Of a DNA stretch of 64,000 nucleotides, positions 1 to 10,100 are shown in pieces. The notes beneath the pieces are model-generated. The model did no database searches, was not told where the DNA came from, and worked only from the letters and a program-made list of their open reading frames with translations. Position 1 is the first letter of the stretch, and each line of letters opens with the position of its first letter. The DNA is from Thalassocella blandensis. GTDB lineage: Bacteria; Pseudomonadota; Gammaproteobacteria; Pseudomonadales; Cellvibrionaceae. The DNA lies in contig CABFPG010000015.1 in the NCBI GenBank assembly GCA_902141825.1, positions 20,405-84,404 of the forward strand, written 5' to 3'. The position numbers and the translations under genes are program-made.

Positions 1-1
1 T

Positions 2-961
2 GACGCAATGGTTAGAGAAGTGACCGTAGATAAAAAGGGAAATGCTACTGGTGTTCACTATATTAACAAGCGAACACGCATTGAAGAATACGCGAAAGCG
101 AAAGTTGTAGTCGTTGCTGCAAGTGCCGCCGAAACCGCAAGAATTCTACTCAATTCAAAAAGTAAATATCACCCTGAAGGTATAGGCAATGCATCGGGTC
201 TGGTTGGAAAATATCTTATGGATACTGTTGGTGCAGGTTTAGGAGCACAAATTCCTGCACTCGAAAATCTACCTGCACACAATGAAGATGGTGCCTCCGC
301 TATGCACATGTACATGCCCTGGTGGCTCTACAAAGAGCAACTACGCGGTGAGCTGGATTTCGCGCGAGGGTATCATATTGAATTTGGTGGTGGTCGTGAT
401 ATGCCCGGTTCAGGTGCGTTTGCAGGCCTGGAGAAATTTACCAAAGGGGCATATGGCAACAATTTTAAAGAGGCTTGTCGGCGCTACTACGGATCATTTA
501 TCTATTTTGCGGGGCGTGGAGAAATGATTCCCAATGACGACAGCTACTGTGAAATTGATTCGCAACAAGTAGACCAATGGGGTATACCGGTTCTGAAATT
601 TCACTGGAAATGGAGCAAGCATGAAATAAATCAGGCTCGCCATATGCAGCAAACATTTGCGCATATTATTGGTGAAATGGGAGGGAATATCATGGGTACC
701 GTGCATGAAAACGGTGAAGATGCCATAGCGGATGGTGGTGTGATAATTCATGAGGTGGGTACGACAAAAATGGGGAGTAAAGCAAGCAACTCGGTGTTAA
801 ATCAGTACTGCCAATCGTGGGAAGTGCCAAATCTGTTTGTTGCTGATGGGGCTCCTTTTGTGTCTAACGCGGATAAAAACCCAACCCTTACTATTATGGC
901 GCTCGCCTGGCGAACGAGTGATTATATTGTAGAGCAGTTTAAAAAGAGGAATCTCGTATGA
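2..961 (+). CDS. GMC-family oxidoreductase, C-terminal part (5' end outside window)
   Basis: The reading frame is open to the left edge, so the N-terminal FAD-binding GxGxxG part lies outside the window and about 318 C-terminal residues are visible. The end carries the GMC signature: a His in HEVGTTKMG and, downstream, NKNPTLTIMALAWR, which supply the catalytic His/Asn pair and FAD contacts in this family. Such enzymes oxidise alcohols or sugars using FAD. The stop overlaps the next start (ATGA, 958-961), indicating translational coupling to a gluconate-2-dehydrogenase-subunit-3-like protein, the usual partner of membrane-linked GMC dehydrogenases that pass electrons to a cytochrome. The cytochrome subunit, if any, is not in view. 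Substrate unknown. Confidence 0.88.
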   Translation, partial: DAMVREVTVDKKGNATGVHYINKRTRIEEYAKAKVVVVAASAAETARILLNSKSKYHPEGIGNASGLVGKYLMDTVGAGLGAQIPALENLPAHNEDGASAMHMYMPWWLYKEQLRGELDFARGYHIEFGGGRDMPGSGAFAGLEKFTKGAYGNNFKEACRRYYGSFIYFAGRGEMIPNDDSYCEIDSQQVDQWGIPVLKFHWKWSKHEINQARHMQQTFAHIIGEMGGNIMGTVHENGEDAIADGGVIIHEVGTTKMGSKASNSVLNQYCQSWEVPNLFVADGAPFVSNADKNPTLTIMALAWRTSDYIVEQFKKRNLV

Positions 962-1626
962 GTGATGAAAAAATACGTATCGGTCGACGTGACACCTTAA
1001 AATTAATTGCTTCCACTGCAGCATTGCCATTAGTCGGTTATTCCGATGGGACGCTTGCCAAAGACGGGGCACAAAAGTCTCCGTCAGTAAAACGTTCTGT
1101 TCCCCATAAGGGCCCAACAGGTTCACTTAGTGACCCGGATTTACATCACCCCAATATCGCGTGGGATATGGTGCTTTCGCAAGAAGAGCTGGCCATATTA
1201 CAGCAAATGTGTAATTTAATTATTCCAGAGGACAGCAAATCGCCAAGTGCAGGGAGCTTGGGGGCGCATCATTATATAAATGAATATGTAAGCGCACCTT
1301 ATGAATGGTGTCAGCAGGACTGCATAACCGTTCGCGGAGGCTTGATTTGGATTAACAGTGAATCACAACGGCGTTATGACAAGTCTTTTTTAGCGCTAAA
1401 AGAATCACAGCAAAAAGCGATATTCGATGATATAAGCTGGGAAGAAACGGCGAAGGCAGAGTTTCGATCGCCCGCCCGATTTTTTGCAAAAGTACGCGAT
1501 CTAACAGCTACGGCATTTTACAGTACTGAGCAGGGCATGGCAGACATCGGATTTATCGGGAATAAACCTATGGCCAATTTTGATGGCCCGCCAGAAGAAA
1601 TTCTGAAGAAACTCAAGCTTATTTGA
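958..1626 (+). CDS. Gluconate 2-dehydrogenase subunit 3-like protein
   Basis: A 222-residue protein with a Tat-like N-terminus (RRDTLKLIASTAALPLVG), consistent with export together with a flavoprotein partner. The mid-section (LSQEELAILQQMCNLIIPED, near residues 74-93) is typical of the gluconate 2-dehydrogenase subunit 3 family, the small subunit that accompanies GMC-type large subunits. It overlaps the upstream GMC gene by 4 bases (ATGA), so both are read from one message. No cofactor motif is apparent, and its role is probably maturation, export or docking of the catalytic subunit. It ends at 1626 and converges with the TOMM operon. The family call rests on this motif and on context. Confidence 0.8.
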   Translation: MSDEKIRIGRRDTLKLIASTAALPLVGYSDGTLAKDGAQKSPSVKRSVPHKGPTGSLSDPDLHHPNIAWDMVLSQEELAILQQMCNLIIPEDSKSPSAGSLGAHHYINEYVSAPYEWCQQDCITVRGGLIWINSESQRRYDKSFLALKESQQKAIFDDISWEETAKAEFRSPARFFAKVRDLTATAFYSTEQGMADIGFIGNKPMANFDGPPEEILKKLKLI

Positions 1627-1672
1627 GCTGTTTTGCCAATTGCTAACACTCATCTTTGATTTAAGGCTATTG

Positions 1673-2647
1673 TCACTGAAAAGCGCTAATACCACCTTCT
1701 ATCAGAATATCACTGTAAGCAAATCTCAGTTCACCAGGACGGCGCTCGATAACCTGATGCAACATTGACGGTTGCGCCGCGTCACTGCTGACCTGTTTGC
1801 GAAAGCGGTGAATATGAATGTTGATATGTTGTTCGGCCATTCCCATCATTTTTACCAGTAGATCTTTTTTAATCCAGCCTTGCTCTGCCTCCGGGTAATG
1901 TTGTTTAAGGTCTTCAACACGTTGTCGAGCCAATAAAAGCAATAAATAATGGTGATTACGTTCGCCAAGATCTATCACGCGGTTATTGGAGACCAGCTTT
2001 AACGTGACATGCTCCTCGTTTCGGCTTACAAAAAACTGAAACTGAATATTGTTAGGGGGAGGATCGGTATGGATTGCTGTCGCTTCACTTGGTCGTGCAT
2101 CCACAAAATACCAGAACGAGCCGTTCCCACCGAGCATGTCCCCGGAGTGCAGCTCCGCAGCTTGCTGCTCAGTCGTGCATAACCATCGTCCATCTTCCCC
2201 TAAATTCACCATGATTTCCTGGCTTTCAATGGGTAAAATAAAAACGTCATGCAGTGGAATAATTTCTCCCGTGTTATTGGCTGGAATTAACCCGGTTACT
2301 GGCGGGTCTAAATTTGTTACTTCCCAGCTTTCACTCTGTGCTATTCCGAATTGAATACTTGCATGCAGAGACAGAGGAATGAAATGGCCTTTTGCGATAA
2401 TATTTCCATCAATAAAAGTGCCATTGCTGCTGATATCCTTTATTCGCCAGCTCTCACCATCCCATACGATAGAAGCATGATTTCGCGACGCGCTCAGGCT
2501 GTGTAAAACAGTGGTATTTCCTTCAGCATTGCGACCAAATGTGTGGTTTGTACGTAATATTACAGTTTGCTTGGAATGCGAATTAACAAGCGTTGCCACA
2601 GAATCTCCTTGAATATGTTGATTATTCAGCGTTAATAAATTACACAT
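1673..2647 (-). CDS. FHA-domain protein, last gene of the TOMM operon
   Basis: A 324-residue protein. Residues about 28-110 form a forkhead-associated domain: FGRN for the GR motif, SASRNH for the SxxH motif, then SSNGTFIDG. FHA domains bind phosphothreonine peptides. The C-terminal third (about 215-315, rich in MAEQHINIHIHRFRKQV-like helices) looks like a winged-helix unit of the response-regulator C-terminal type. It could act as a phospho-dependent DNA-binding or scaffolding protein. It is the fifth gene downstream of a Ser/Thr kinase on the same strand, and it starts 19 bases after the reductase stop, so kinase and phospho-reader probably work together. FHA assignment is firm; the winged-helix call is inference. 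Confidence 0.82.
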   Translation of the reverse strand: MCNLLTLNNQHIQGDSVATLVNSHSKQTVILRTNHTFGRNAEGNTTVLHSLSASRNHASIVWDGESWRIKDISSNGTFIDGNIIAKGHFIPLSLHASIQFGIAQSESWEVTNLDPPVTGLIPANNTGEIIPLHDVFILPIESQEIMVNLGEDGRWLCTTEQQAAELHSGDMLGGNGSFWYFVDARPSEATAIHTDPPPNNIQFQFFVSRNEEHVTLKLVSNNRVIDLGERNHHYLLLLLARQRVEDLKQHYPEAEQGWIKKDLLVKMMGMAEQHINIHIHRFRKQVSSDAAQPSMLHQVIERRPGELRFAYSDILIEGGISAFQ

Positions 2648-2666
2648 TTAAGAATGCAAATGCGCT

Positions 2667-3635
2667 TTAAGTTTGAGAGCATTCTTGAAATCCAAGTTGT
2701 TCAAATAATTCACTCCATAGCGTGCACAAATGCATTGTATAGTCGCTTTGAAGTTGTGATGGCCTGTCTTTTTCTTCCCCATCAGTGCAAAGCTCTTGCA
2801 ATGCTTTCTGGTTTGCAATCTTTCGCCAATGAACAATAGTGGATACATCAATCTGGATATCCTCAGAAGTGCTGACAAGTTGATTTAAAGGCGTGATTGG
2901 TGAAACCGTGGCAGACCACACCAGTGGCGAGAAAGTCGAAGGTAAACTTAAGGTTCCGCCTGGGTAAACAATGGTAAATTGATGGCCAAGAGGAGCATCA
3001 GCACTATCATCAATCTCAAACCGCCAGTGCTGATAAATCAATATAGCCGTAATGTTGTTAAGCTTAAAACAACACATTTTATAGTGTTCAAGGTCTGTGA
3101 TTTGAAATTCCGATACGGTTATCTCTCCAAAACACCGCATGAGGATGTCAAGCGCTGAGAATAACGTACGACTATTACAATGCAATTGAATAAGGAGTGG
3201 TGGTTGATGGGATGTTTGCTCTCGGCAGCGCTCTATGAATTGAGTAACAAAAGGCAGGTTGGGAAAGTGTGTATTGATGTGAATGTTTTTTCCTGCTTGT
3301 CGAGCTTGTTTTTGAAGTGTCTCAATCCCGTTTCGACTGACCGGGTGTTCAATAAGAATATCGCATCCATGGGAAATAAGTACTTGCGCTATGGGAATCG
3401 CAATGTCTTCACGCAGAGCAACGCAGGCAATGTCAATCGCTTGATCAATATCCTTTACATTTGAATAAAATGGGATGCCGCACTGTTCAGCAATTCGTAT
3501 GGATCGATCACTGCCTTTGGCCAGCACACCGACCAGTTCAAGGTTGTTGGACTGGAATATTGCCGGGAGATAACTTTGCCCATAGCGCGTACCGCATAAT
3601 AATATTCGCTTTTTGGAAATGTAAGGCTGGCTCAT
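2667..3635 (-). CDS. Thiazolinyl imide reductase-like oxidoreductase (Gfo/Idh/MocA fold)
   Basis: A 322-residue protein whose N-terminal Rossmann segment (RILLCGTRYGQSYLPAI, then LELVGVLAKGSDRS and GIPFYSNVKDID) closely resembles thiazolinyl imide reductases of siderophore synthesis (Irp3/YbtU and PchG), as I recall those sequences. Those enzymes use NADPH to reduce a thiazoline C=N bond to thiazolidine. Here the gene directly follows a YcaO cyclodehydratase (stop 3636, start 3635) in a ribosomal-peptide cluster, and no nonribosomal synthetase is in view. The likely job is to reduce a thiazoline or other imine in the modified precursor. No SagB-type FMN dehydrogenase is present in the window. 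The family call is good; the substrate is inference. Confidence 0.78.
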   Translation of the reverse strand: MSQPYISKKRILLCGTRYGQSYLPAIFQSNNLELVGVLAKGSDRSIRIAEQCGIPFYSNVKDIDQAIDIACVALREDIAIPIAQVLISHGCDILIEHPVSRNGIETLQKQARQAGKNIHINTHFPNLPFVTQFIERCREQTSHQPPLLIQLHCNSRTLFSALDILMRCFGEITVSEFQITDLEHYKMCCFKLNNITAILIYQHWRFEIDDSADAPLGHQFTIVYPGGTLSLPSTFSPLVWSATVSPITPLNQLVSTSEDIQIDVSTIVHWRKIANQKALQELCTDGEEKDRPSQLQSDYTMHLCTLWSELFEQLGFQECSQT

Positions 3636-5912
3636 TTACAAGTAAAGCTCCAAAGGATTGAGTTCAGATTCAAGCAAGGCTTTGGATAGCCATTTTTGTT
3701 TAACCGGGACATTGAATAATCTCGGGTTGCCATACTGCGGCCAGAAATGGCACAGACCCGGAACAATAACTTTCAACGTCACCATTGGAATGTCACATCG
3801 AGAATAATCATATACACAGACTTCGAGATTCTGTTGATGAAGCTTCTCCATTACATACAGAATGTCATCCTTGATGTTGGTATTTTGTATCAAAGGGAAA
3901 TCTTCTGTTCTTTTTATGTCGCTGTTTCGTTTTGCAAACAAATGTGGATGAGGTTCTATTTGGTTAAAATCAAAAGGTCCACTAACTTTGTCTTGTACCA
4001 CGATAAGCTGGTACATTTCAGTTAAGGCACGTGTCGCTGCGATTGCAGGATCGAGGTGAGCACCAAAACCCATGACCATACCGCCTTGCTCAATATGCCT
4101 TCCTACGGCCACGCAACAGGGAATCGCTATATCATTGGTGATGTCGAGCACCCAGTACTCCCAGTCCGGTGACAGCGTGTTGTGAATGGTATTTAGTGTG
4201 CTTTCGTTAATTATTTCTTTTGAAATGCCCGGACAGGGGATTTGGTTGTACCACCATATTGCGGCTGCATCGCGTTCGATAAGTTCCAAAGCTGCTTGTA
4301 ATATAGCTTCTTCTTGAGTTGCTCCTGATGCGTTGCCGTTATGTGTATACACCGAAAATACATGGTCAGGAAAAGGAGTATTTGCCAGGCAGTGAGCTGC
4401 TGGAATATATACGTTTTCATTGTGTGTTAATGACCAGCCCGAAACCCAGTGTATTGACGTGTCCTTGTTAAACGGTTTGACCCACTGCGGACGCTTGGTG
4501 CTGGCGTTGTTGTGCCTGCTGAAGTCACGATATTGCGTTGGACTGAACGGGTTCAATTTACAAGGCGTTAAACATCGCAAGCGCGTCTCAGACACAGCCG
4601 CGCGGATAATTTCTTCATCACCACAATATTGCGCTGCCAATCGTTCAATTGCTTCTCCGAGCGCACTTAGTTTTGCTTGAGTTTTAGAAATTCCTTTGCC
4701 AAGCGATAGTTGCACAAATGTATCAGAGTTTAACTGGTCAAATTGATAGGAATTTTGGAGGTAAGCCGCTTGGAAAACAGTGAGAGAGTGCGGCGAATTT
4801 GTGGTATTTAATTGTTCAAGCTGACTGATCAGCCCTGTGACCGGATCGACTAAAGGTTCCAAGTGTGATAAGTATTTCTGCCTATCACAATGTCGGTAGC
4901 CTCCATCATCATCGTCGACTTTGGTTACATCTTGCAGCTGTGTTGGTTTTTGAGATCTTGTTAATTCGGAGTTAGTCTCTCCGCAATCTGGGCATTGTGG
5001 AAGATGTACAATGAGATGCGATGTATGTACACCTTTTTGCCAGTGATGAAGCCGGTGTTCTCGTGTTGCTTTCTGGGTGAACGCGCTATATTCGGTAAGT
5101 GAGGAGAGGGTGGCAGCGCTTTCGTGTTCGTCAATTAACACTGGGAAGCCACAAGGGAAATCTGCCTTACAGTATCGTTTGTACCATTCACGTACTGGAC
5201 TATTTTTTTCAATTCTCGTGCGTAAGCATAAGTAGCATGCTTGTTTCTCGGCACTTTTATCTGCGCCTTTTTCATTGCTATAGTCAAATTCAGCCATGTA
5301 ATGGTGCAGACCGCTGACTTTTAGCAATATCCAGTGTCTTTTTTCTCGTTTAAATTGCGTGTGAAACGCTATTAAACGACGATCTAAATAGTCATCGGTA
5401 AGCACCAAGGTGTCCACGAGCGACAGATGTTGTACGCAAGCAGTGAGTGCATTGAATAATGTTGGCGAAGTTTTCTGGTCGGCTTCCCGGTTTGCCTCTA
5501 CATTTGTCTCAGTTGCGAAGCTCAAGCTAAAAACATCTAATTTCGCTATTGTAAAGTGGTCGGCGAAGGAAACATCTGTAATATTATATGGCTCGGAGGC
5601 GGTACTTCTGTATTCGGGTGCTGGCTTGTATTTATAAAGCGAGTTCGAACCATGTTCTTGACCAATTAATATTTCATTTTCTCTTAATTCATCTATTCGC
5701 TTTAATCTTTTTATTTGTTCTTGCGTGTCTCGTGCCTGAAATACATAATCCGATAGCTTTCCTCTGGAAAGGACGGCCTGTGAAATGGCGTTATATTCGG
5801 CTCGTGGAATGATATATTCAGCATCTTCAGCTAACAATAGTGTGCCCAGGGTTTTAAGGTCACAATGTTTAAAGCGCGGATGCCAGTCAAGCTTGAAGTT
5901 AATCATATTCAT
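3636..5912 (-). CDS. TOMM cyclodehydratase: docking scaffold fused to YcaO domain
   Basis: A 758-residue fusion. The N-terminal half (about 1-380) resembles the leader-binding, E1-like partner of azoline-forming enzymes, with two CxxC pairs (C226/C229 in CYLC and C307/C310 in CPDC) suited to a structural zinc site. The C-terminal half is a YcaO domain: the SxxxAxxEAxER motif (SKTQAKLSALGEAIER, E420 and E423) and a second acidic helix, ELIERDA, which bind ATP and Mg. The family uses ATP to cyclise Cys/Ser/Thr of a peptide into azolines. The protein ends NPLELYL and lacks the PxPxP tail common in TOMM YcaO proteins. Its ATG overlaps the precursor stop by one base, indicating coupled translation. 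A second ATG lies two codons in. Confidence 0.88.
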   Translation of the reverse strand: MNMINFKLDWHPRFKHCDLKTLGTLLLAEDAEYIIPRAEYNAISQAVLSRGKLSDYVFQARDTQEQIKRLKRIDELRENEILIGQEHGSNSLYKYKPAPEYRSTASEPYNITDVSFADHFTIAKLDVFSLSFATETNVEANREADQKTSPTLFNALTACVQHLSLVDTLVLTDDYLDRRLIAFHTQFKREKRHWILLKVSGLHHYMAEFDYSNEKGADKSAEKQACYLCLRTRIEKNSPVREWYKRYCKADFPCGFPVLIDEHESAATLSSLTEYSAFTQKATREHRLHHWQKGVHTSHLIVHLPQCPDCGETNSELTRSQKPTQLQDVTKVDDDDGGYRHCDRQKYLSHLEPLVDPVTGLISQLEQLNTTNSPHSLTVFQAAYLQNSYQFDQLNSDTFVQLSLGKGISKTQAKLSALGEAIERLAAQYCGDEEIIRAAVSETRLRCLTPCKLNPFSPTQYRDFSRHNNASTKRPQWVKPFNKDTSIHWVSGWSLTHNENVYIPAAHCLANTPFPDHVFSVYTHNGNASGATQEEAILQAALELIERDAAAIWWYNQIPCPGISKEIINESTLNTIHNTLSPDWEYWVLDITNDIAIPCCVAVGRHIEQGGMVMGFGAHLDPAIAATRALTEMYQLIVVQDKVSGPFDFNQIEPHPHLFAKRNSDIKRTEDFPLIQNTNIKDDILYVMEKLHQQNLEVCVYDYSRCDIPMVTLKVIVPGLCHFWPQYGNPRLFNVPVKQKWLSKALLESELNPLELYL

Positions 5913-7108
5913 TAAGAACAGGTGAAAGGATAAGCTGGACCTATAGCATTGTACCGAGCAAGGGCCAGACTGACGTTTTCGTGTTTGGACGATGGGGTGA
6001 GAGGTATTTCCAGAGAAACGCTATTTCTTATTAAATATAAGCCGTTTTGGTTGTCTTTCCAACGCCATCGCCAGTGGTTCGTTTCGTTATCATTTATATT
6101 TTTGTCGTTTGTATCTTTTGTCCAGAAAGATAATCTGGACGTGTTTCGGCGGTTTGTGAATAATGTAGCTTCATTGGATTCAGGCAATTCGTTGTCTGCC
6201 TGATGCTGAAATTTTTCAGCAAAAACAAACTTAATGTTAAATGCCCAAGGAAAATCAAACTCATAATGTGTTTTTAGAATATGGTCCATCTCAGTGAAAT
6301 ATTGCCGTTCGAATTCCTGGAATTCATGGTTATTTAAAACTCCCTCATTATTTGTGGTATTCAATTCAGTGGTATAGGCTTCAAGCCTTGCGTCATAATC
6401 AATAGTCTTTCGAAACAGGTCATTATTCCAGGCCACCGCAATCATTTTACTTACAACGGCGCCGAAGCTCAGAAAGGTATCTTCCGATACACCTAAATTG
6501 TAATCATTACCCTTCATGTTGGTATGACTGTTATTTCTTTGAAAACTCAAATTCTCTTGGGTGTTAAAATTTGGTGGTTCATGCTGGGTAGAGCCAAATA
6601 GATTTGGGAAATAGGTGTAATACTCCATTAAACGTGCGGTTTTTTGATATTCGCCCCATTCGTCTTCGCACATAGGCAAGGTGATAGTTATTGTCTCGTT
6701 TTCGGGTTTTGTCCAACTGTCGTCACCAAATTTATTCCAGATGGCACTTCCTTCTATAAAATAAACGCTAAAATTTGAGAATGGAATGTGGTAGTCATAG
6801 CGGTATCTGAAATACATTCTTAAAAGCCAAAATGGGGCTTTCGTTAGGTAATCTCGCAAGCTTCGTTTTTCAGGGGTTTGTAAATGGTTTTCTAAGTCTA
6901 AGTGCTTTTCCAGCAGCCCTTTAACATCGATGTTGGGAAACATGTTGAGGTTCGAATTGCCATCCAGTTCGCGGTATAAGTCTTGTAATAAGGTACTAGG
7001 AAGTCCTGAAGCTTCATCTTCCCATACATCTGCAATTGCTCTTAGTATCACAAGTCTCAAGTCCATTAAAACATTGTCAGTGCTTATCATTGAGTCAGGC
7101 TTGCTCAT
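5912..7108 (-). CDS. Large TOMM precursor protein (BMA_0021/BMA_0022-like), C-terminal core GPAYPFTCS
   Basis: A 398-residue protein placed between the kinase fusion and the cyclodehydratase. Its end, YNAIGPAYPFTCS, matches my memory of the invariant tail of the Burkholderia BMA_0021/BMA_0022 family of TOMM precursors. The heterocyclisable residues there are Thr, Cys and Ser. The protein seems to hold two related halves. Each starts with a helix resembling nitrile-hydratase-type leaders (LRAIADVWEDEA near residue 22; VSKMIAVAWNNDLFRK near 215) and ends in a beta-rich, aromatic stretch; only the second half carries the Cys-containing tail. It starts 3 bases after the kinase stop and overlaps the next start by one base. 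No signal peptide. The region is AT-rich. The precursor role is inferred from the tail and context. Confidence 0.75.
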   Translation of the reverse strand: MSKPDSMISTDNVLMDLRLVILRAIADVWEDEASGLPSTLLQDLYRELDGNSNLNMFPNIDVKGLLEKHLDLENHLQTPEKRSLRDYLTKAPFWLLRMYFRYRYDYHIPFSNFSVYFIEGSAIWNKFGDDSWTKPENETITITLPMCEDEWGEYQKTARLMEYYTYFPNLFGSTQHEPPNFNTQENLSFQRNNSHTNMKGNDYNLGVSEDTFLSFGAVVSKMIAVAWNNDLFRKTIDYDARLEAYTTELNTTNNEGVLNNHEFQEFERQYFTEMDHILKTHYEFDFPWAFNIKFVFAEKFQHQADNELPESNEATLFTNRRNTSRLSFWTKDTNDKNINDNETNHWRWRWKDNQNGLYLIRNSVSLEIPLTPSSKHENVSLALARYNAIGPAYPFTCS

Positions 7109-7111
7109 TGT

Positions 7112-10100
7112 TTAACCCCGCTGTTCAGAAATGTTGGATTGATCGAAATCTTGAAGTAACCGCTGTAATATGAAGGTCACACCTTGTTCTTCTGCGTAAT
7201 GTTGAGATTTTTCAAAAGACTCCATAAATAGCGAGGAATGGCTTCCTTTTACTTGATAGGCGTATTGCGCCTTTTTATACCAAAGAAAGGCGAGATAATT
7301 TCCTTCTTTGATGTCTGAATCCAACGAAATGCACTCGTCTATTTTGTTTAATGCAGATTGAAAATCGCCAAGGTGTGCGTGTGTTTCGGCATAGAATGAC
7401 TGGAAATGTCCCAGCCCGTGACGAGATCCAGCCGTTTTCAGTGTGGATAAAATATCTTGTGATCTAGATGTGTTATTGGTAGCCCAGTCATAGAGCATTT
7501 TCCCGAAATTTAGATAGATTGGTAAATTGAACTTCTGGGATAGCGTAATTAAATCTGTAGCAACTTTGCGGACTTCAGGCTTATTTTGGTATTGCTGGTG
7601 GACTAAACCAGAATACATCAAAGAAATTCCTATCGAAGGGATGTGCTCCAGAGTTTTTGCTTCATTTATGGCTTCCGCGGCTAACTGACGTGAACGAGTA
7701 TCATTGCATTGGTCAGCATAGGCCCGTGCCAGGGTGGCCTTTGCAAATACTTGAATGTTGAAGCCGAATGTTTGTTCATGTTTCTCGTCTTTTGCCTCTA
7801 AAAAGTACGATATTGCGTCTAGCAACGAAGAAATACTATTGGGGCGATCACCCTCAGTAAAGAGATAAAAGCCTTCAACGCATTTAATTGCGGCGCAATT
7901 AATGGGGGAGACTCTCCCTATTAGCGCAGTCATTTCGGTTATAGTTTTATCGAGGGTTTGGCGGCGACCACTGACTATGCCATTTAGCATTTGCCACCAT
8001 AAATGAGAGACCAGCTCGTCATAATGCTTGCTGCTTTTCAATAGATCTAATGAAGCCCGTGAATATTTTAGGACTTCAGCCGATCCCCAACCTTTATTTT
8101 CCATGTAGGCGGAGGTTAACAAACTGTAGTTTCGCAGCAATAATTCTGTTTGCTTTTCAGTGGCCAAGGAGTGTATCCACCCTTGAATTTTCAATCCTTG
8201 GGCAATTGCTTCATTCGCTGCTGAACGTTGTAGTGCAGCATTTGCGGATTTTTCACCGTAAACTATTGCCTTGTCAAAGTTTTCAGCCTCTCCCCAGTGG
8301 TAGGCGAGCATGGCGGCATTATTCTGTTGATATTGTTGACCTCTAGCTTCCATCGCGCTAGCAATAAGTGAATGACATTCTATTCTTCTGCTTTTCAACA
8401 TGCTTTCATATGCTGCATCTCTTACCAGCGCGTGCTTGAATATGTAGGAGTCACCATGGACCTTTCTTTGGATAAATACCAAGTCGTGTGATATCAGCTC
8501 ATTTAAGTCGGCCTGGATTTTTGCTTCGTCCTGCGTAGCGCTTTGCAGAAGTAGTTGATAATTAAATTCTCGACCAATACTCGAAGCCAGTTGCGCGGTT
8601 TCTTTAGCACCACTTAACCGGTCAAGTTTTTGTTGCAGGGAGTCCTTTAAGTTGTTGGGGATGTCTTCTACGCTGGTATCATTAACGAAATTGATTTGGC
8701 CATTGATGTGGTGTACTAGTTTTCGTGAGTTAAGCATGTTCACTAACTCTTCAATAAACAAAGGTATACCGTCAGTTCTGTTTTTGATCAAATAGTTGAC
8801 ATTAGAGGATACATTCATGTCACCAAATAGCAGAGAGATAAAGGCATCCATTGAAGAGTTATCAAAATTTTTCAATTCTATCCTGTGGCAACGCTCTAAA
8901 AGGTTCAGTGATTGCAGTAACTCTCGACTGGTTAAAAGAGCAATGTGGTGTGTGTTTTTGAATGGTTCGCTGTTTAAAAAGAATGTCAGAAATTCACGCG
9001 TTGTCGGGTCTGACCAGTGCATATCCTCGAAGATAAACAGCATTGCTTTGGCGTTGCAGGTATTTAAGCTGGAACACAGTAAATGTGTCAGCAGTGCGAA
9101 AAGCTGCTGTTTTTGTTGGTCAGGGGAGTTCGCTGGTGACGGAAGTGTATATGGACATTCAATATTAAGCCATATACTCAAAAGTGCCAGGGCGCTGTTA
9201 AGGTCGTGTTCGCCGTAATTGCTAAGGCCGCCCCTTAGTCTTTCGATGGCGTCTTCATTTGAGAGAGCTAGGAGTGAGTATTGGCGTTTGATGAGTTCCA
9301 GTACCGGGAATAGGGCGTAGTTTTCGTGTTCAGGAAGACACTGAGCAATCATTTCCAGGGGGAAGTTGGCTCGACGTCTAAATTCATTTAACAGCCGAGA
9401 TTTTCCGATACCTGCTTCACCAGTAATAATTGCTATGTTGTCAGTATTGTTTTTATCGTTCAATGCTTCTAGTGCATTTATTTCCTTTTCTCTGCCGACA
9501 AACAGGTGATTGCGTTGGTTGGCACGCAGAAAACCAAGGGCTTCTACCATGCGTTCGCCTATCATTTCAAACACAGGTACAGACTCGGATTTCATTCCAA
9601 GTTTATGTACTGCAGGTTCTTTAAATTCAAGATGACTGGCGAGCAAGTTTTGCGTTGTGTTTGAGCAAAGTATCTGGTTTTTACCAGCCAGGCGTGCCAA
9701 TGCCATGGCGATATCAGGAGTATCACCATCCGGTAATGTGTCCGGATGTACGGTGACTATACCTGTGTGAATGCCCACGTGGACCTGGGTTGTTGTGCCT
9801 TGTGAAACTTGAAGTAACGAGCTGCGTTTGTTTGTCTGGCTGAGTAACTCCAGGGCTGCCCTTGCACATAATCTTCCGTCATTTTCGCTGGCACTTGGAT
9901 ACCCAAAGTAAAATAGTAAAGTATCGCCGAGGGAGCCTATGTGGGTTGCACCAAAGCGTAATACTATGTCTACACACTGTAATTTCTGATCCTGGTACAG
10001 TGTTTGAACCACTTCCATGTCGGGAGCGTTTTGGTGCTCGCTTTCTGGCGCTATCCTTACATTCAGTCGAACACACATAACGGTAATTTGCTTTTTCTCA

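Noticed and set aside
8796..9218. 140-codon frame on the plus strand
   Set aside because: It lies antisense within the kinase/AAA gene, whose own protein is strongly motif-supported there (Walker B region).
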